Shown here piece after piece: positions 36,201 to 45,792 of a stretch of 64,000 bases of DNA. This DNA is from Limnephilus marmoratus (taxonomy: Eukaryota > Arthropoda > Insecta > Trichoptera > Limnephilidae). Under the pieces are notes generated by a model. It saw only the letters and a program-made list of their open reading frames with translations, had not been told where the DNA came from and searched no databases. A program made the position numbers and the translations under genes. Each line of letters opens with the position of its first letter. The stretch's first letter is position 1. The DNA is taken from contig OU862915.1 in assembly GCA_917880885.1 (NCBI GenBank), forward strand, positions 35,472,676-35,536,675, written 5' to 3'.

Positions 36201-36540
36201 GCGTTAGGCTGCCATAAGTAGCGATTGTGCTGCCATTTGCTGCTGCCAGTTCGTATGTCGCTTTAGTGGGGCGTCCCTGGACAAGGCGTCGTGGGAACAC
36301 ACAGAGATCTGCGCCGGTGTCTATAAGAAATTGGGTACGGGTTACCCTGTCGGTAACAAAAAGGCGACTGACTTGGTTGGGGCTGGCGCTGGTCGCCATC
36401 AGTTTGGGCCCCGCGCGTTTTCCTGTTGGAAGTTGCAGGGTTTGGTGCACTTGCTTGCCTTCGTCCCATACTTCCAGTGGTACCAGCATGTGCCCTCGGG
36501 CTGACGACCTCTGGACCGACTGCGGGAACGATTGCTCCAA
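33268..36540 (-). CDS. pol: Gypsy Pol polyprotein: protease, RT, RNase H, integrase
   Basis: The frame is intact and holds the whole replication set in the usual Ty3/gypsy order. The protease site DTGA is at residues 74-77 of the open frame. RT motifs include [11 protein letters not shown] and YIDDILIAS (372-380). RNase H follows, with [10 protein letters not shown] and [10 protein letters not shown]. Integrase has the H-x3-H (713, 717) and C-x2-C (747, 750) zinc site and catalytic D779, D837 and E873. The frame lies at -1 relative to gag and overlaps it by 142 bases. No good start exists, so it is probably reached by frameshifting at 36402-36408; the first 46 or so codons of the open frame overlap gag and are probably not translated in this frame. 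The last seven codons (ending INQQ, stop at 33268) come from unit X, so the original C-terminus may have differed. There is no stop or indel in the core domains. Confidence 0.95.
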   Translation of the reverse strand: MEQSFPQSVQRSSARGHMLVPLEVWDEGKQVHQTLQLPTGKRAGPKLMATSASPNQVSRLFVTDRVTRTQFLIDTGADLCVFPRRLVQGRPTKATYELAAANGSTIATYGSLTLNLDLGLRRDFTWSFVIADVSRPIIGADFLAKYELLVDVQNKRLLDQVTNLTITGKRSDNKIASIKTVTGTSPYHKLLQQFPDITRPDGARREVRHATLHHINTTPGPPTVERPRRLAPDKLKRAKKEFEAMVRLGIARPSESSWASPLHMVPKKDDQWRPCGDYRRLNARTIPDRYPVRHIQDFAQALSGTKIFSTIDLVRAYNQIPVAPEDIPKTAITTPFGLFEFPVMSFGLRNAAQTFQRFMDEVTRGLDFCYAYIDDILIASTSEEEHLAHLKILFQRLQEYGVVINAAKYHFGLTKVKFLGYLVSDAGTSPLPDKVEAINNYSQPASIKDLRRFLGAINFYRRFIPNAARTQAPLNDLLKGNQKGKQLVSWTAETVEAFSKCKEALAQATLLVHPKCDAPLSIVSDASDTTAGAALHQFIAGQWEPLAFFSKKFSAAEKKYGAYDREILAIYLAVKYFRHMVEGRSFTIFTDHKPITFAFQQKADKCSPRQFRHLDYISQFTTDIRHVSGKDNIVADALSRVKTIDTPLDYAALAADQMCDPELEQHLQGSSSLQLKKINIPGTDAHLYCDVSTTIARPFVTKKFRPAAFNAVHQLAHPGIKATVKLITQRYVWPAIKAETIKLARNCLQCQRSKITRHVSAPLGAFSRPSARFEHVHIDIIVMPSSEGCRYCLTCVDRFTRWPEAFPIPDQEAETVARAFYKGWITRFGTPLRITTDQGRQFESRLFRQLNLLAGTTQIHTTAYHPAANGMVERFHRQLKAAIKCHQNNRWTETLPTVLMGIRAAWRDDLATTSAELVYGEPLRLPGEFLCKARPNVNDDTGSFLKELRKHFNELRPVEGTRHGDGHHFVFQNLPTASHVFLRDDTVKSPLQQPYSGPHEVVRLHERTYTILVKGKEITVSIDRLKPAYIAQDLESFTSHSQTASESPAATSQPTLPLFDGSKDRTHTTTRSGRRVRFPDHLVMNCINQQ
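36363..36408 (-). promoter_or_regulatory. Candidate -1 ribosomal frameshift signal (gag-pol)
   Basis: On the sense strand the heptamer C CCA AAC (36408-36402) sits in the gag frame immediately before the gag stop TGA. It fits the X XXY YYZ rule. Four bases after it GGCGAC (36397-36392) can pair with GTCGCC (36368-36363). An alternative shorter hairpin (TGGCG/CGCCA) lies in the same segment. Pol is in the -1 frame, as required. The pairing is by eye; I did not compute a fold. Confidence 0.75.
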
Positions 36541-37364
36541 CGATGCGGTGTGGCGCTCCTCCTACGCTGGCCAGAGCGTAGTGTCGAAACTTCACGCCTC
36601 AAGGTAGCGAGCTCTTGTTGGAGAGGCTGCATTAACCGCTCCATCTGTGTAACCAATGAGTCTTCGGACGATGGAACAGCCACTGAGTTAACTGCCGGTC
36701 TACCAGCGTAGTCTGCTATGGCGTCTGCCAGGCTGGCCACCTTGTCAAGCGGAGTATCCTGCTGCGTAGCCAGGACCACCTGCATACTTCTAGGAAGACG
36801 ACCCATCCATAGGGTTCTCAAAACCTCATCGGGCACAGCGCTGCCAGCGAGGGTGCGCAGGTGTCTCAAGAATTGGGAGGGCTTACGGTCTCCGATCTCT
36901 TCATGTTCCAGAAGTCTCCTTGTCTTCTGCTCCTGCGTGGAGCTGAGGCGTCTGGTTAATTCGTATTTTAATAGTGCATATGCACCGACCGCAGGGGGCT
37001 TCACAATGATGTCCCGGACTTCTTGGGCGTGGGCGGGATCCAAGGCTCCGAGAATGAAACCAAATTTTGTGGCATCCACGGTCACTCCTGCTGCCTCGAA
37101 GCTGCGCTCCACCATAGCGAACCATAACTCTGGGTCATTAGGGCAAAAAGGCGGAATGCGTACTGCCACTCGGTTGACCTCAGGCGGTGGATTCCTGATG
37201 TTGGGTTGCTGGTTACTTGTCGTTGGTTGCTTGTTGCTGGTTATTGGTTGCTGGCTGTCCTCAGATGTTCCGCTCACAAGAGACATGATGATGATTGGTG
37301 CGCGAAATTTATCACCGAAGAGTTTATTTCGTGCGCGACGTGCTCGCGGTAGACGTACTTGCAC
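36399..37364 (-). CDS. gag: Gypsy Gag protein, CsRn1-type
   Basis: This is the structural protein that packages the element RNA. The 321-codon frame starts at 37364, but the more likely start is the ATG at 37286 (residue 27), which follows a basic run that looks like leader sequence. The core reads [17 protein letters not shown], then [29 protein letters not shown] and [10 protein letters not shown], a pattern typical of insect gypsy gag. Near the C-terminus, C293, H296, C306 and C310 form a CHCC zinc motif in place of the usual CCHC, a known trait of the CsRn1 clade. An R/S-rich stretch precedes it. The stop TGA (36399-36401) directly follows the slippery heptamer. The frame is unbroken. Confidence 0.93.
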   Translation of the reverse strand: MQVRLPRARRARNKLFGDKFRAPIIIMSLVSGTSEDSQQPITSNKQPTTSNQQPNIRNPPPEVNRVAVRIPPFCPNDPELWFAMVERSFEAAGVTVDATKFGFILGALDPAHAQEVRDIIVKPPAVGAYALLKYELTRRLSSTQEQKTRRLLEHEEIGDRKPSQFLRHLRTLAGSAVPDEVLRTLWMGRLPRSMQVVLATQQDTPLDKVASLADAIADYAGRPAVNSVAVPSSEDSLVTQMERLMQPLQQELATLRREVSTLRSGQRRRSATPHRWSNRSRSRSRGRQPEGTCWYHWKYGTKASKCTKPCNFQQENARGPN

Positions 37365-37417
37365 GCGTCGTGTTCACTGTCGGATTCACAAATGTAAACT
37401 TCGTGGTCACTAATGTG

Positions 37418-37433
37418 AACGTCGGTGTCACCA
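37418..37433 (-). promoter_or_regulatory. Primer-binding site, tRNA-Trp type
   Basis: One base after the 5' LTR the sense strand reads TGGTGACACCGACGTT. The complement of the animal tRNA-Trp 3' end is TGGTGACCCCGACGTG, so 14 of 16 bases match. This agrees with the CsRn1 clade, which is known to use tRNA-Trp. Confidence 0.75.
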
Positions 37434-37434
37434 A

Positions 37435-37954
37435 TGTGGGTACTCAAGTGTCGTGGCTGATGATTGAATGAAGGAAACGAAACGAGTTTGCGTGTAATAA
37501 TAGCCTTTAATAAGTTCCCACAATAATTGCAATACACATACACAATTGTAACACGGTCACGTAACGGTGATAAATACTACAAACGAATTTACGCACTGGG
37601 TCAAGGTTGATCGCGGATAGACGGGGCAACTGCTCCGTGGTAAGTTGAATGAATACTAGACTTAAGACTGAGCCGTATGCGGCTCGCACTTGCTTTTATA
37701 CTCTGCCGGCCCGGCAAGTAGATTCAATGACGGTAGGTAACGCCGGGTGAATTCACGTAAAGGCGAGATATCACCCGAACCTTCTGCGGGCACTTGAACT
37801 GTACAGCCGTACGTTCTAGCTCTTTCGCTTAGGTGGCAGAACTATTTCTCTAGTAATTTCGCATACAATTGAACACCGGCGACGCCTCTGGAAATATCGA
37901 TACGTTTCGGGCGTAATCCAACACGTGACGTAGCAACAATGCGTGGTTGCTACA
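37435..37954 (-). repeat. 5' LTR (520 bp), complete
   Basis: Begins TGTAGCAACC (sense) and ends CCCACA. It contains the 162-bp block (37597-37758) that the 3' LTR lacks. Confidence 0.9.
37693..37700 (-). promoter_or_regulatory. TATA box of the 5' LTR
   Basis: The sense strand reads TATAAAAG within GAGTATAAAAGCAAG, about 25-30 bases before a possible initiator (CTCAGTCTTAAG). It is present only in the 5' LTR. Confidence 0.65.
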
Positions 37955-38135
37955 CATCTGTCACTCCTGGGCACATTGGCCCCAGATTCCAACCCACCCC
38001 TCATACATTTTTCCTTCCCAGAACATTCTTTCATTCGTTTCTAAAAAAAAACTTCACACAACATCCCCAAGGATGACATGCCCTAAGGGATTATTTTTTT
38101 TCAGGGCTTCTTGTATGAGACTAATGTATAAAAAA
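37955..38135 (+). repeat. SINE family A, right part after the LTR element
   Basis: Continues the copy interrupted at 27211. The tail has CATCCCCAAGGATGACATGC, then CCCTAAGGGATTATTTTTTTTCAGGG, a diverged outer stem and an A run at 38131-38139. Confidence 0.75.
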
Positions 38136-38235
38136 AAAAGTTTTTTTTTTATAAAAAAATTAACTAATTTTAAGAAACTTTATATGGCCAAGATCACCCT
38201 TAATTGGTTGTAGACAAATAAAGTTCATGATGTCA

Positions 38236-38560
38236 GATTTGTCTGGATCTTGGCAGCGGATACGTCTGCCCACCAACTGCATTGCGGGCCGGATCGGGAG
38301 AGACTGGTTGAGGTAGATCTTTTAACCTCGCCAGCAGGACTCTCTCGGAACATTGTCTTTTTGCACCGCAGTGGGAGGCATAGATTCAAACGTCCGTCAA
38401 TTCTGGACACGCTGACCCCAAATTCCTACCCACCCCTCATACCCTTTTCCAACTCTGAACTTCCTCTCCTTCCTTTCCCTGAAAATACACTCCACGCAGC
38501 ATCCTCCACCATCACAGGGGAATTATTTTCCTCATGGCCTCCTACGTGGAGTATTTCTAA
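38236..38560 (+). repeat. SINE family A copy
   Basis: Holds the 'gggccggatcgggagagactggttgagg' block, the 'gtcaattctggacacgctgaccccaaattcctacccacccctcatacc' block and a 3' tail CTCCACGCAGCATCCTCCAC with a diverged hairpin and CTACGTGGAG. Confidence 0.65.
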
Positions 38561-38611
38561 AGAAAAAATAATAATAATTTATTTTAAATCCTTCAACTAT
38601 AATATCACGTG

Positions 38612-38803
38612 TTATTTGTTTTTGAGGTGTTATGCCGTGTTGCGCTACCTCCTCCTTTGCGCTACCTCCTCACATCTGCCCTGTTGATGGACACTGTAAC
38701 GCTGTCCGAAACGTTGGCTAAAGGAGGAGGTACCGCAACGTGGCATAACACCACAAAAACAAATAACAAAAATACTTTTGGCCGTGAAAATGTAAAATCA
38801 TAT
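38612..38803. mobile_element. Short fold-back insertion with 15-bp target duplication
   Basis: CTATAATATCACGTG is present at 38597-38611 and 38804-38818. Between them, 38612-38660 and 38718-38766 are inverted copies (TTGAGGTGTTATGCC against GGCATAACACCACAAA). The centre reads CTGTCCGAAACGTTGGC. The GAAACGTT phrase and inverted ends recall Penelope-type termini, but no coding remains, so the family is uncertain. The 'ttttggccgtgaaaat' block recurs at 24908. Confidence 0.6.
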
Positions 38804-38818
38804 CTATAATATCACGTG

Positions 38819-39404
38819 ATTTTTTTACCATATTTTAATAAAAGCTTATTAGCTGAACAAATGAGTAAAGTTTTGTTGTTTTCTGAAAATACAAATATGA
38901 TTTGAATTTAATATTCTAAACGTCTGTACGGAATCGCACACCCCCAATTTTTCATCCCCATAAAGAACACATCGCCGGAGTCAAGTTTGAGTCATCCCAT
39001 TGATAGGTGACTACAAGACTTTTGGGGGTTTGCATCTGTCAGCAGCGTGTTCAACTTTAGGGGAGGATAATGTTAGGGTTGGCCAATTCGATACGGGTAG
39101 GGGTGGTTTATGGAGTGGGGAAGGTTAAGTCAGTAGGGGAGAAAGTCGGGGGAGAAAGTGTGGCCCGGTATCTGGAGAAGAATGATAAGTTGAATAAGAT
39201 GTGAATTTTGATAAAGTGGTGAATGATACGGTCTGGGAGATTGATCGAATCGATGCCACGTTATCGACTGCCAAGTAGGATTCCAATGGAGGTACTTAGC
39301 GAGAACATGAGATTAATAAAATATTTCGAAATTCGCAATGTCAGACGAATATTGACCGATTTAATTTGAATTTATACAATGTTCTTTTTATATATTTGAA
39401 TACC
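38819..39404. other. No gene seen
   Basis: No ORF or repeat recognised. Confidence 0.45.
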
Positions 39405-39545
39405 TCTCAAGAGTCCCAGCTGCTCCAGTCTGGAGCCAGTGAGGCGATGGCATCCCCATCCCCAATTGGAGTATGCTGTGAGGCTAAAGGTAGTGGGGAA
39501 AGACAGAAGATGGGGAAGAGGAAGGTTAGGAAGTACCTAACCTAA
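39405..39545 (-). repeat. SINE-like family B 3' part
   Basis: AGAGTCCCAGCTGCTCCAGTCTGGAGCCAGTGAGG-type end, the 'ccccaattggagtatg' block and a purine-rich body. Confidence 0.55.
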
Positions 39546-39549
39546 GTAA

Positions 39550-40185
39550 AATCTTCACTGGCTCAAGTGCCCTTAAAGAATCCGCTTTAAGCTCTGCTGG
39601 ATGGTATTCAAGTCCCTTAACAGAATGACTCCGGCTTACTTATCGGAAACGTGCATTCCAGAAAATTTCAATTGTCAACAATCAATCCTCAGGTCAGCAG
39701 CAACGTCAGCTATCGGAAGGTTGAAGGAACCAAAGCGCAAGCCAGATACTAAATTCGGTGAGCGGGCCTTTTGAGTGTCAGGACCTAAAGCCTTGAATGG
39801 ACTGCCATACGAGTTAAGAATGATAACAGAATCAGCCTAATTTAGAGGTAAACTTAAAACTCATATTTTCGGACAGTCGTATCCATAAGTTAATCTTCTT
39901 ATAAATGTAAAACCAACAGTGATGAGCGTTGCAAAGGTAAAGTCATGCAATATCCAGTGTTTTAAATATAATGTCCTTCACGAGCAAATTCGTATCTTCC
40001 CCAAGCATAAACTTTGTAATAAAGTGTTTGTCGAAAGTGACCTGCAAGTATGTTTCTGTATCTATTTGTAAATAATTGAATCAGATAGAGCCTAAGAATT
40101 CATAATGAACTGTAAAGCGCCCTTGAGGTGATTTTCACCAAAACGGCGCTCTACAAATTATCCAATTATTATTATTATTATTACC
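39550..40185 (+). pseudogene. LINE RT C-terminal fragment with L2-like 3' end
   Basis: A broken frame shows the C-terminal landmarks of LINE ORF2: TPAYLSE, LRSAATSAIGRLKEPK, FGERAF, GPKALNGLPYELR and KTHIFGQSYP, with at least two stops. The 3' UTR holds GCGCCCTTGAGGTGATTTTC, then AACGGCGCTCTACAAATTAT and an (ATT)n tail ending near 40182. The GGCGCTCTACAAAT plus ATT-repeat end resembles L2-type LINEs. The 5' part is missing. Confidence 0.65.
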
Positions 40186-40200
40186 TGGCTATTCAGATCT

Positions 40201-40928
40201 TTTTTTTTTTTTTTTTTTTTTTTTTCATTAACTCCACACAGGAGGCCCTGAGGAAAATAATTTCCCTCAGGGCCTATGTCATCTGGGATGCTGTGTGGAG
40301 GGTCTTTTTGAGGAGAGGAAGGAATGAACATTGGTCTTGAAGAGACCCATGTTGTAGGAAGGAGGAAACACAGAGGCCGGCAAATCATTCCACAGCCGAG
40401 CTGTTGAACACAAGAACGAGTCGAAGAAACGACCCGTTCTCATGTGACAAATGTCAACCGTGTACAAATGTTGGGCACGCGTTTGGCGTGTTTCCCGACT
40501 ATGCACCGGTGCCGAAGGGATCAATGATGCTAGTTCCTCGGAGCATCTTCCATTGTAATACCGGTAGAACAAGGATAGCATTCCCACCCGACGCCTGTGC
40601 TCTAAAGATTGCAATCCGTCTGTTAAGATGGGAGAATCTATCAAACGGACCGCCCGTTTCTGCACAGAGTCGAGGGTATTTTTCAGGTATTTTGGAGCTC
40701 CAGACCAGAGATGGCTGCCAAATTCAACCGTGGGGCGTACTTGTGATTTGTACAAGGTTAGCAGTTGTGTACTATTAAAGTATCTGCGGGCCCTGTACAG
40801 TACGCCCAGTTTTTGGGAGGCTAGCCTTACTCTGGCTTCAATGGAGCCCCCATACCTGAGCTGGTCACTTAGGGTTACACCAAGCATATCAATGGAGGGC
40901 CTGTTCGGAAGATTGCTTCCGTTGAAAG
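40201..40928 (-). pseudogene. CR1-like LINE 3' fragment with hairpin tail
   Basis: 5'-truncated copy. The minus-strand frame from about 40887 to 40279 is open for 202 codons and encodes the ORF2 C-terminus: LGVLYRARRYFNSTQLLTLY, VEFGSHLWSGAPK, LEHRRRVGMLSLFYRYYNGR and ARLWNDLPASVFP. The catalytic RT part is not present. Downstream, the 3' end forms a hairpin: CTCCACACAG (40232-40241) pairs with CTGTGTGGAG (40291-40300), and inside it AGGCCCTGAGG pairs with CCCTCAGGGCCT. A poly(T) run of about 25 (the A tail) ends the copy at 40201. The same tail occurs in SINE family A. Confidence 0.8.
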
Positions 40929-40959
40929 AGAATGAAAGAGAAAGATCTGGTCATTAAAT

Positions 40960-41196
40960 ACGTCTAAAACCATTTCAAGTAACATTTCAATTCTGAATGG
41001 TGGTCTTACACCAGGGCGAAACTGAGAGTACCTTCTTCTCTGGAACGTGCTGCAAATATACTATATATTATTTAAAAAAAATAAATTGCGAAATAACACA
41101 AATTATTAAAATAAAATTTATTTGCCCACGCCGGGATTCGATCCGGCGACCTTCGGTTGTGAGTCAAGAGCCTAACCCCTCGACCACGGAGGCCGT
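40960..41196 (-). repeat. SINE family B copy with tRNA-like head (inverted partner)
   Basis: The minus strand starts at about 41196 with GGCCTCCGTGGTCGAGGGGT (A-box-like) and GGATCGAATCCC (B-box-like), followed by the family B body, down to the AATTCTGAATGGTGGTCTTAC block (complement) at about 40990. The acceptor ends do not pair, so it is not a tRNA gene. It forms an inverted pair with the next copy. Confidence 0.65.
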
Positions 41197-41366
41197 CAAA
41201 ACTTACGGTTTTGCATTAAGTACAGTTTTGCATAAAGTAGTTTAGCAGTATGTGGTTTATTTATTGATTTTCGATGCAAGTACCTTTAAATGTACCGAAT
41301 GAGTATAAAACAATAAAGATTACAAAAAATAAAATAAACGGTGTAAATAAATGCTGTTTAAAATCA

Positions 41367-41755
41367 TTGACTCCGTAAGGTATTCGACTAGCAATATGAA
41401 GGTCGTGGGTTCCAATCCCCGTGTTCACAGGTATATTTTATTTGATTGATTTGTGTTATTTCGCAAATTAGTCATTTAAAATAACATGTAACATATTTGC
41501 GGCACATTCCAGAGTAGAAGAGACTATAAGTATCGCCCTGATGTAATATTACCATTCAGAATTGAACGTTGCTTGAAATTGCTTCAGCCGTGTTTGGTGT
41601 TTTCTACATCTGAATAGCCAGATACTTCCTCACCTTCTTCTTCCTCGTTTTTTTCCGGTCCCCACTGCTTTAAGCCTCACATCATACCCCAATTGGGGAT
41701 GCCATAGTCTCACTGGCTCCAGACGGGAGCAGTTGGGACTCTTGTGCGGCACTCA
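41367..41755 (+). repeat. SINE family B, reference copy with tRNA-like head
   Basis: The head holds GGTCGTGGGTTCCAATCCCC (B-box-like). The body follows with 'tgtgttatttcgcaaattagtcatttaaaataacatg', the 'taatattaccattcagaatt' block, CTGAATAGCCAGATACTTCC, pyrimidine-rich stretches, and the end CCCCAATTGGGGATGCC then CCAGACGGGAGCAG. This is the most complete copy in the window. Confidence 0.65.
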
Positions 41756-42589
41756 CGTGAACAAAGTTAACAGACTCGAGACACCACATGAATTGGTAGG
41801 TCGCGGTAGGTCTAAAGGATGCCGAGATAAAACGTTATAATTTAATGTGAATTTTTTAAGGACAAAATTATTACATTAAAAATGCGTCGAAGCATAGACC
41901 TGACTCAAAAAGCTTTTTGGTCCTTTAGTTGCAGAAAAAAAACCTAAATGTTTTCCTTTTCATCCTTTATTTTCTGGAAACATTGAAAATAACGATATTA
42001 AATCTCTGATTTAAAACAATCTCATAATCCAAATGGATTCCATTTTCTAAACCATATCACGTAGAAGTAACAAAATAAACGCTGCAATTCTGAAAGTGCA
42101 GTTTTACAAATCTTTATTTCAAAACACAGTGTTCTTAAAAGCGCATTGCATTGTAAGCCATTTTAAACTGGAAAGTGTACCGTGAGCAGATATCATAAGG
42201 GGGTATAAATTTTCATACAAAACCTCTTCTACACGTGGAGACATCACGACAATGGTCGTCTTCAGATGGGTTTGGAAGGGAGCCAACGCTCGCAGGATCT
42301 TTCTGGCTATCCACATGTTTTTAAAGAATGAACCATAACAGCTGCGGTGAATGGATATAATATAACACTTGGAAAGCTTTGGTCGTAGTATTCGTGGTTA
42401 TATATTTAAAAAAAATGGATTGAGAATGATATGAACTTAATTCATTCATTCTTTAAATATACATTTAACATTTGTAGAAAAATGAGCTCTGAAAAATCTG
42501 AATGAATACTCCATAAATTCATTTTTCGATTTGGGGGGGCGAGACCGCCACTCGAAGCCGTTAACTACTTTTGGTGACTCAACAGAGGT
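41756..42589. other. No gene seen
   Basis: No ORF or repeat recognised. A G run lies at 42532-42538. Confidence 0.45.
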
Positions 42590-42762
42590 GCCCGGGTTCA
42601 TGTGGTGAAGTTTGTTTATTTAGCTACTGCCTAGCGGGCCGGATCGGGAAAGACTGGTTGAATGAGACAAATTGACCTCTCCGATCGGACTCTCTCCGCG
42701 CATCGTCTTGCACCGCAGTGAGAGGGATGGATTCATACGTTCGTCACTCCTGAATGCATTTC
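42590..42762 (+). repeat. SINE family A partial copy
   Basis: Holds the GCCCGGGTTCATGTGGTGAAG, 'gggccggatcgggaaagactgg' and 'gtcttgcaccgcagtgagagggatgg' blocks. The 3' tail is absent. Confidence 0.6.
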
Positions 42763-44044
42763 CATGTGAGTTAATGTTAAAAAAATAAATTGTGTGAATA
42801 AAAAATTTCCAAAGTTTCATAACTTTTTTTCAAATTGCGGTCGGAAACTTTGGATTCATAAAGGTGTACATTTAAATTATTTTGCGGTTAAATTTTAGAT
42901 TTGAATTTAAAGCTTGGGGTTTTCTCTTTCCTAACATGACAGTAAGGGAGACAACGATTTCTTTGAGACCTATACGAGTTATTTCGAAAACCGAACAAAT
43001 TAGCCTGAGGGGGTTAAAAAAACAGTTCAACCCTGGCTCAAAGTTCAAAGTTTTACCATTTTCCAAGCCAAAAATCACCAAACCGCTTTACCACTATGTT
43101 ACATGTTTAGAGGTATTTAAGATTTAACTGCTTATTAAAGACTAACTTTAGTAGCTTTTGTGTAAAGGTGTATAACTTGGACAATCCATCAAAACCGCCC
43201 CAAAAATTATTAACAGCCTCAAACAACGTACTTTATGGAAATTTAGAAGACTTTTATTTGGCGTTCTTAGTACCGAAATTAATAAGAAAGCCCAATTTTT
43301 TTATGTCAATACTAATCGGCATCTTATGGCTACTCTCGAAAGTTAGGTTAAGTCAGTATTTTATAAAAGTAATTGATAATTAAGTAGGTACCCCAAGACT
43401 TGACACGAGAACCAACACATTGAAAAAGGGTTCTATAAATAGGTGCGAACTCAAAATAACCTGGACAGATAGGGAAATTTAATATCAGGGATCTGAAAAA
43501 TCATAATATTGTAAGCGAAATTTGTTTTAATTTTTGTGGAATTTTTGGGAAATTCGTTCTGATTTTTCAGCAAGTGGGAAATATTTTTGAACAAAGAAGA
43601 TGATACTTTACCTTTTAGGTGATTGGTGGCAAACATGTAGCGAGAGGGTTTCAATCATTTTTTTTCACGGTAGCTATGCGGCGTTATCGACGTCAAGTTA
43701 CACGAGTTCCATTATAATATGCCTATTCAAACTTGTATGGAACAGCTATATTTAGAATACATAATATTAATTTCTGATATCAAAATACCTGGAAATTGCC
43801 GTAAAAATACGAAAATTAGCATTATTTACTCGAACATTGCGTTATCCTAAAAAGTTTGCTTTTTCGAGTAAAAATAATGAATTTTCCTAAAAAAGGTTTT
43901 ATCGCAAACGCGAATTTTTCAGAACTCTCCTTATTATGTACATACCTACCTAGTAGGTTGTTCTTCATTAATTAATCAAGTGTTACGAAATCTTAGATCA
44001 TCAAGAAGAGCCAGCAGACTTTTTTTTACGTTACTGATATTATA
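42763..44044. other. No gene seen
   Basis: Open frames of 60-80 codons occur here (for example 42882-43127 and 43168-43383) but show no recognisable family and no neighbouring signals. I do not call them genes. Confidence 0.4.
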
Positions 44045-44283
44045 CGTGATAGTAAGGAGAGGATGTTCTGAGAAGGAAAAAGGTATGAGGGGTGGTTGGA
44101 ATCTGGTCGTCAATGTCTCCAGGAGAGACAATCATTTAAATCCATCGCTTTAATTGCGGTGCAAAGCGATGTTCTGAGAGAGTCCCGCTGGAGAGGTAGA
44201 AAGTCTCTCTCTCTCTCTTCCAGTATCTCTCTATCCGGCCTGCCACTCAGCTGGTGGGTAGACGCATCCAACCACCAATAAGG
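44045..44283 (-). repeat. SINE family A copy
   Basis: Minus-strand copy with 'ggtatgaggggtggttggaatctgg', 'gagagagtcccgctggagagg' and 'ggcctgccactcagctggtgggtagacgcatcc' blocks. A (CT)n stretch expanded at 44200-44220. Confidence 0.6.
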
Positions 44284-44559
44284 GCCTGTACATCATTATA
44301 TTAGGTATAATAATTGATTAAAAACCCTAACTTTGCTAAGTGCATACATTATGCAGCTTTTATGCACATAACCTTATAAAATTTAGACCCCTTTGAATTC
44401 CTTGTCGAGCATTATTTTTCTCGGTTCGTTAGCGATGCATTAAAAGTGCATATTTAACATAAAGCCCAACCGAGCTTGTTTTATGTGCATTTTAAAGTCG
44501 CTGCATTTAACTACTTTACGGAGCTATAAACAACATTAAAATGTTTAAGGCCACCATAA

Positions 44560-45790
44560 GTAGTTAAAAATATATATTAATTGTTTTTGTGTTTAATTCG
44601 TAGAACTCCATTTTAATTTTTAGAAATTTAATTCAAATTAAATTCGATAATGTTATTATCGAGTTCTGCAAGTTTTTTGGTTAGTGTTTTAGTTACAGCT
44701 GTTTCGACTTGTAAGGTCATTTTCAAACTGTGGTGAAGCCACGTACGGACGACTTATTTATAAGATTTTAAATGTCAATTTTTAAATGTGTCTAAGTTGA
44801 TTTATTACCGGTTAAACCAATTTGTAGAGGCACTAATTGAGATAGTGCTAATGTGGGATTCGGAGTATTTCCCTTTGGTGTGCCTTGCACTAAGTGTAAG
44901 GGTTTTCTTAATTGATTTAGAATGACGTTATTGCTATGACTCATTTAAGTGCATTATATTTCTTAGGTTTGGTAAACATACTAAGTAGTGGGGAATAAAT
45001 AATTTTCCTTACTTTATTAATTAGCGTTATGTTGGGGTCATTCGTTCGTTTATTGATTTCTAATTGTTCAAGCAAATTTAATCTAAGACCCTTTCGTTCA
45101 ATATGTAATGGTTTTGGCTGGTTATTTTTAAGTGGAACGTGATTATTCACTAAGAGATGTTCGGCGAATTTTGAAGAAGTGTTTTTATTTTTATAACAAT
45201 TTATATGTTCTTTGAATCTAGTTGAGAATGCCCTACCTGTTTGTCCGATGTACGTAGCGTTACAGTCGGCGTGGTCACATTTTAATTCATATATGCCACC
45301 GTTATTGAGTTTAGGATTTCTACTTTTTGAGTTTTTAAGGCTTGTTCCCATATTATTATTGGTTCTAAAAGCTATATTTAAACCACATTTTTTAATTTAT
45401 TTTGCAATTTTTAAAGATATTGGGCCGAGGAATTCGAGACATGCAAATTTTTCTATTTTTTTGTTATGTACCGGATATATTAAATTAATTTTATTTTTGT
45501 ATTTCTTGTTTTTTATTATTTTCTCAATGTTTTTTGCCTCATAGCCGTTATTAATCGCGATTATTTTAATAGTTTCCTTTTCTTTTACGTATGCTTTATT
45601 ATCTAAAGGAATGTTAATGAGTCGATATACCATTGAATGGTAAGCTGATAATTTGTGGGACCAAGGATGAGTTGAATTTGCATTTATCGTAGTATCTGTA
45701 AACGTTGGTTTTCTAAATATTTCGAAGGTATGTAGAAATAATTTGCATGTCTCGAATTCCTCGGCCCAATATCTTTCAATATCCATTGAT
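44560..45790 (-). mobile_element. Penelope-like element, 5'-truncated
   Basis: Holds the end of the RT, the GIY-YIG domain and a 3' region of about 380 bases. Parts of the 3' region recur at 50937-51013 and 51181-51198, and at 51470-51640. The phrase GTTACAGCTGTTTCGACTTG (44693-44712) recurs at 51540. The right boundary meets a CR1-like LINE fragment. Confidence 0.75.
44941..45786 (-). pseudogene. Penelope RT C-terminus plus GIY-YIG endonuclease, one in-frame stop
   Basis: The upstream part (45786-45400) reads FRKPTFTDTTINANSTHPWSH and YHSMVYRLINIPL, a pattern that I know from the RT-to-linker region of Penelope-like elements. A TAA at 45397-45399 interrupts; the same frame continues and reaches GGIYELKC and ATYIGQTGRAFSTRFKEH, the GIY...YIG core with the arginine-containing helix. 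The CDHADC spacing between GIY and YIG is usual for Penelope endonucleases. GIY-YIG enzymes nick the target DNA for priming. The RT catalytic YADD region is missing, so this copy cannot be autonomous. Confidence 0.8.
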
Positions 45791-45792
45791 CA

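Larger units (their letters stand above)
27212..37954 (-). mobile_element. Ty3/gypsy LTR retrotransposon, CsRn1-type, 10.7 kb
   Basis: Order in the sense (minus) direction: 5' LTR, tRNA-Trp-type primer-binding site, gag, pol, a 5.6-kb non-coding stretch (unit X), polypurine tract, 3' LTR. The 4-bp duplication is CATC. LTRs begin TGTAGC and end CCCACA. Three traits point to the CsRn1 clade: a gag CHCC zinc motif, the tRNA-Trp primer site and the 4-bp duplication. The gag and pol frames are open and complete. The LTRs appear identical by eye outside one deletion, which suggests a recent insertion. There is no env ORF. Confidence 0.9.

Noticed and set aside
33445..37413. Plus-strand open frames of 60-231 codons
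   Set aside because: They are antisense shadows of gag and pol.
41115..41196. Possible tRNA gene on the minus strand
   Set aside because: A- and B-box-like words are present, but the 5' and 3' acceptor parts do not pair and the T stem is flawed. It leads directly into a family B SINE.
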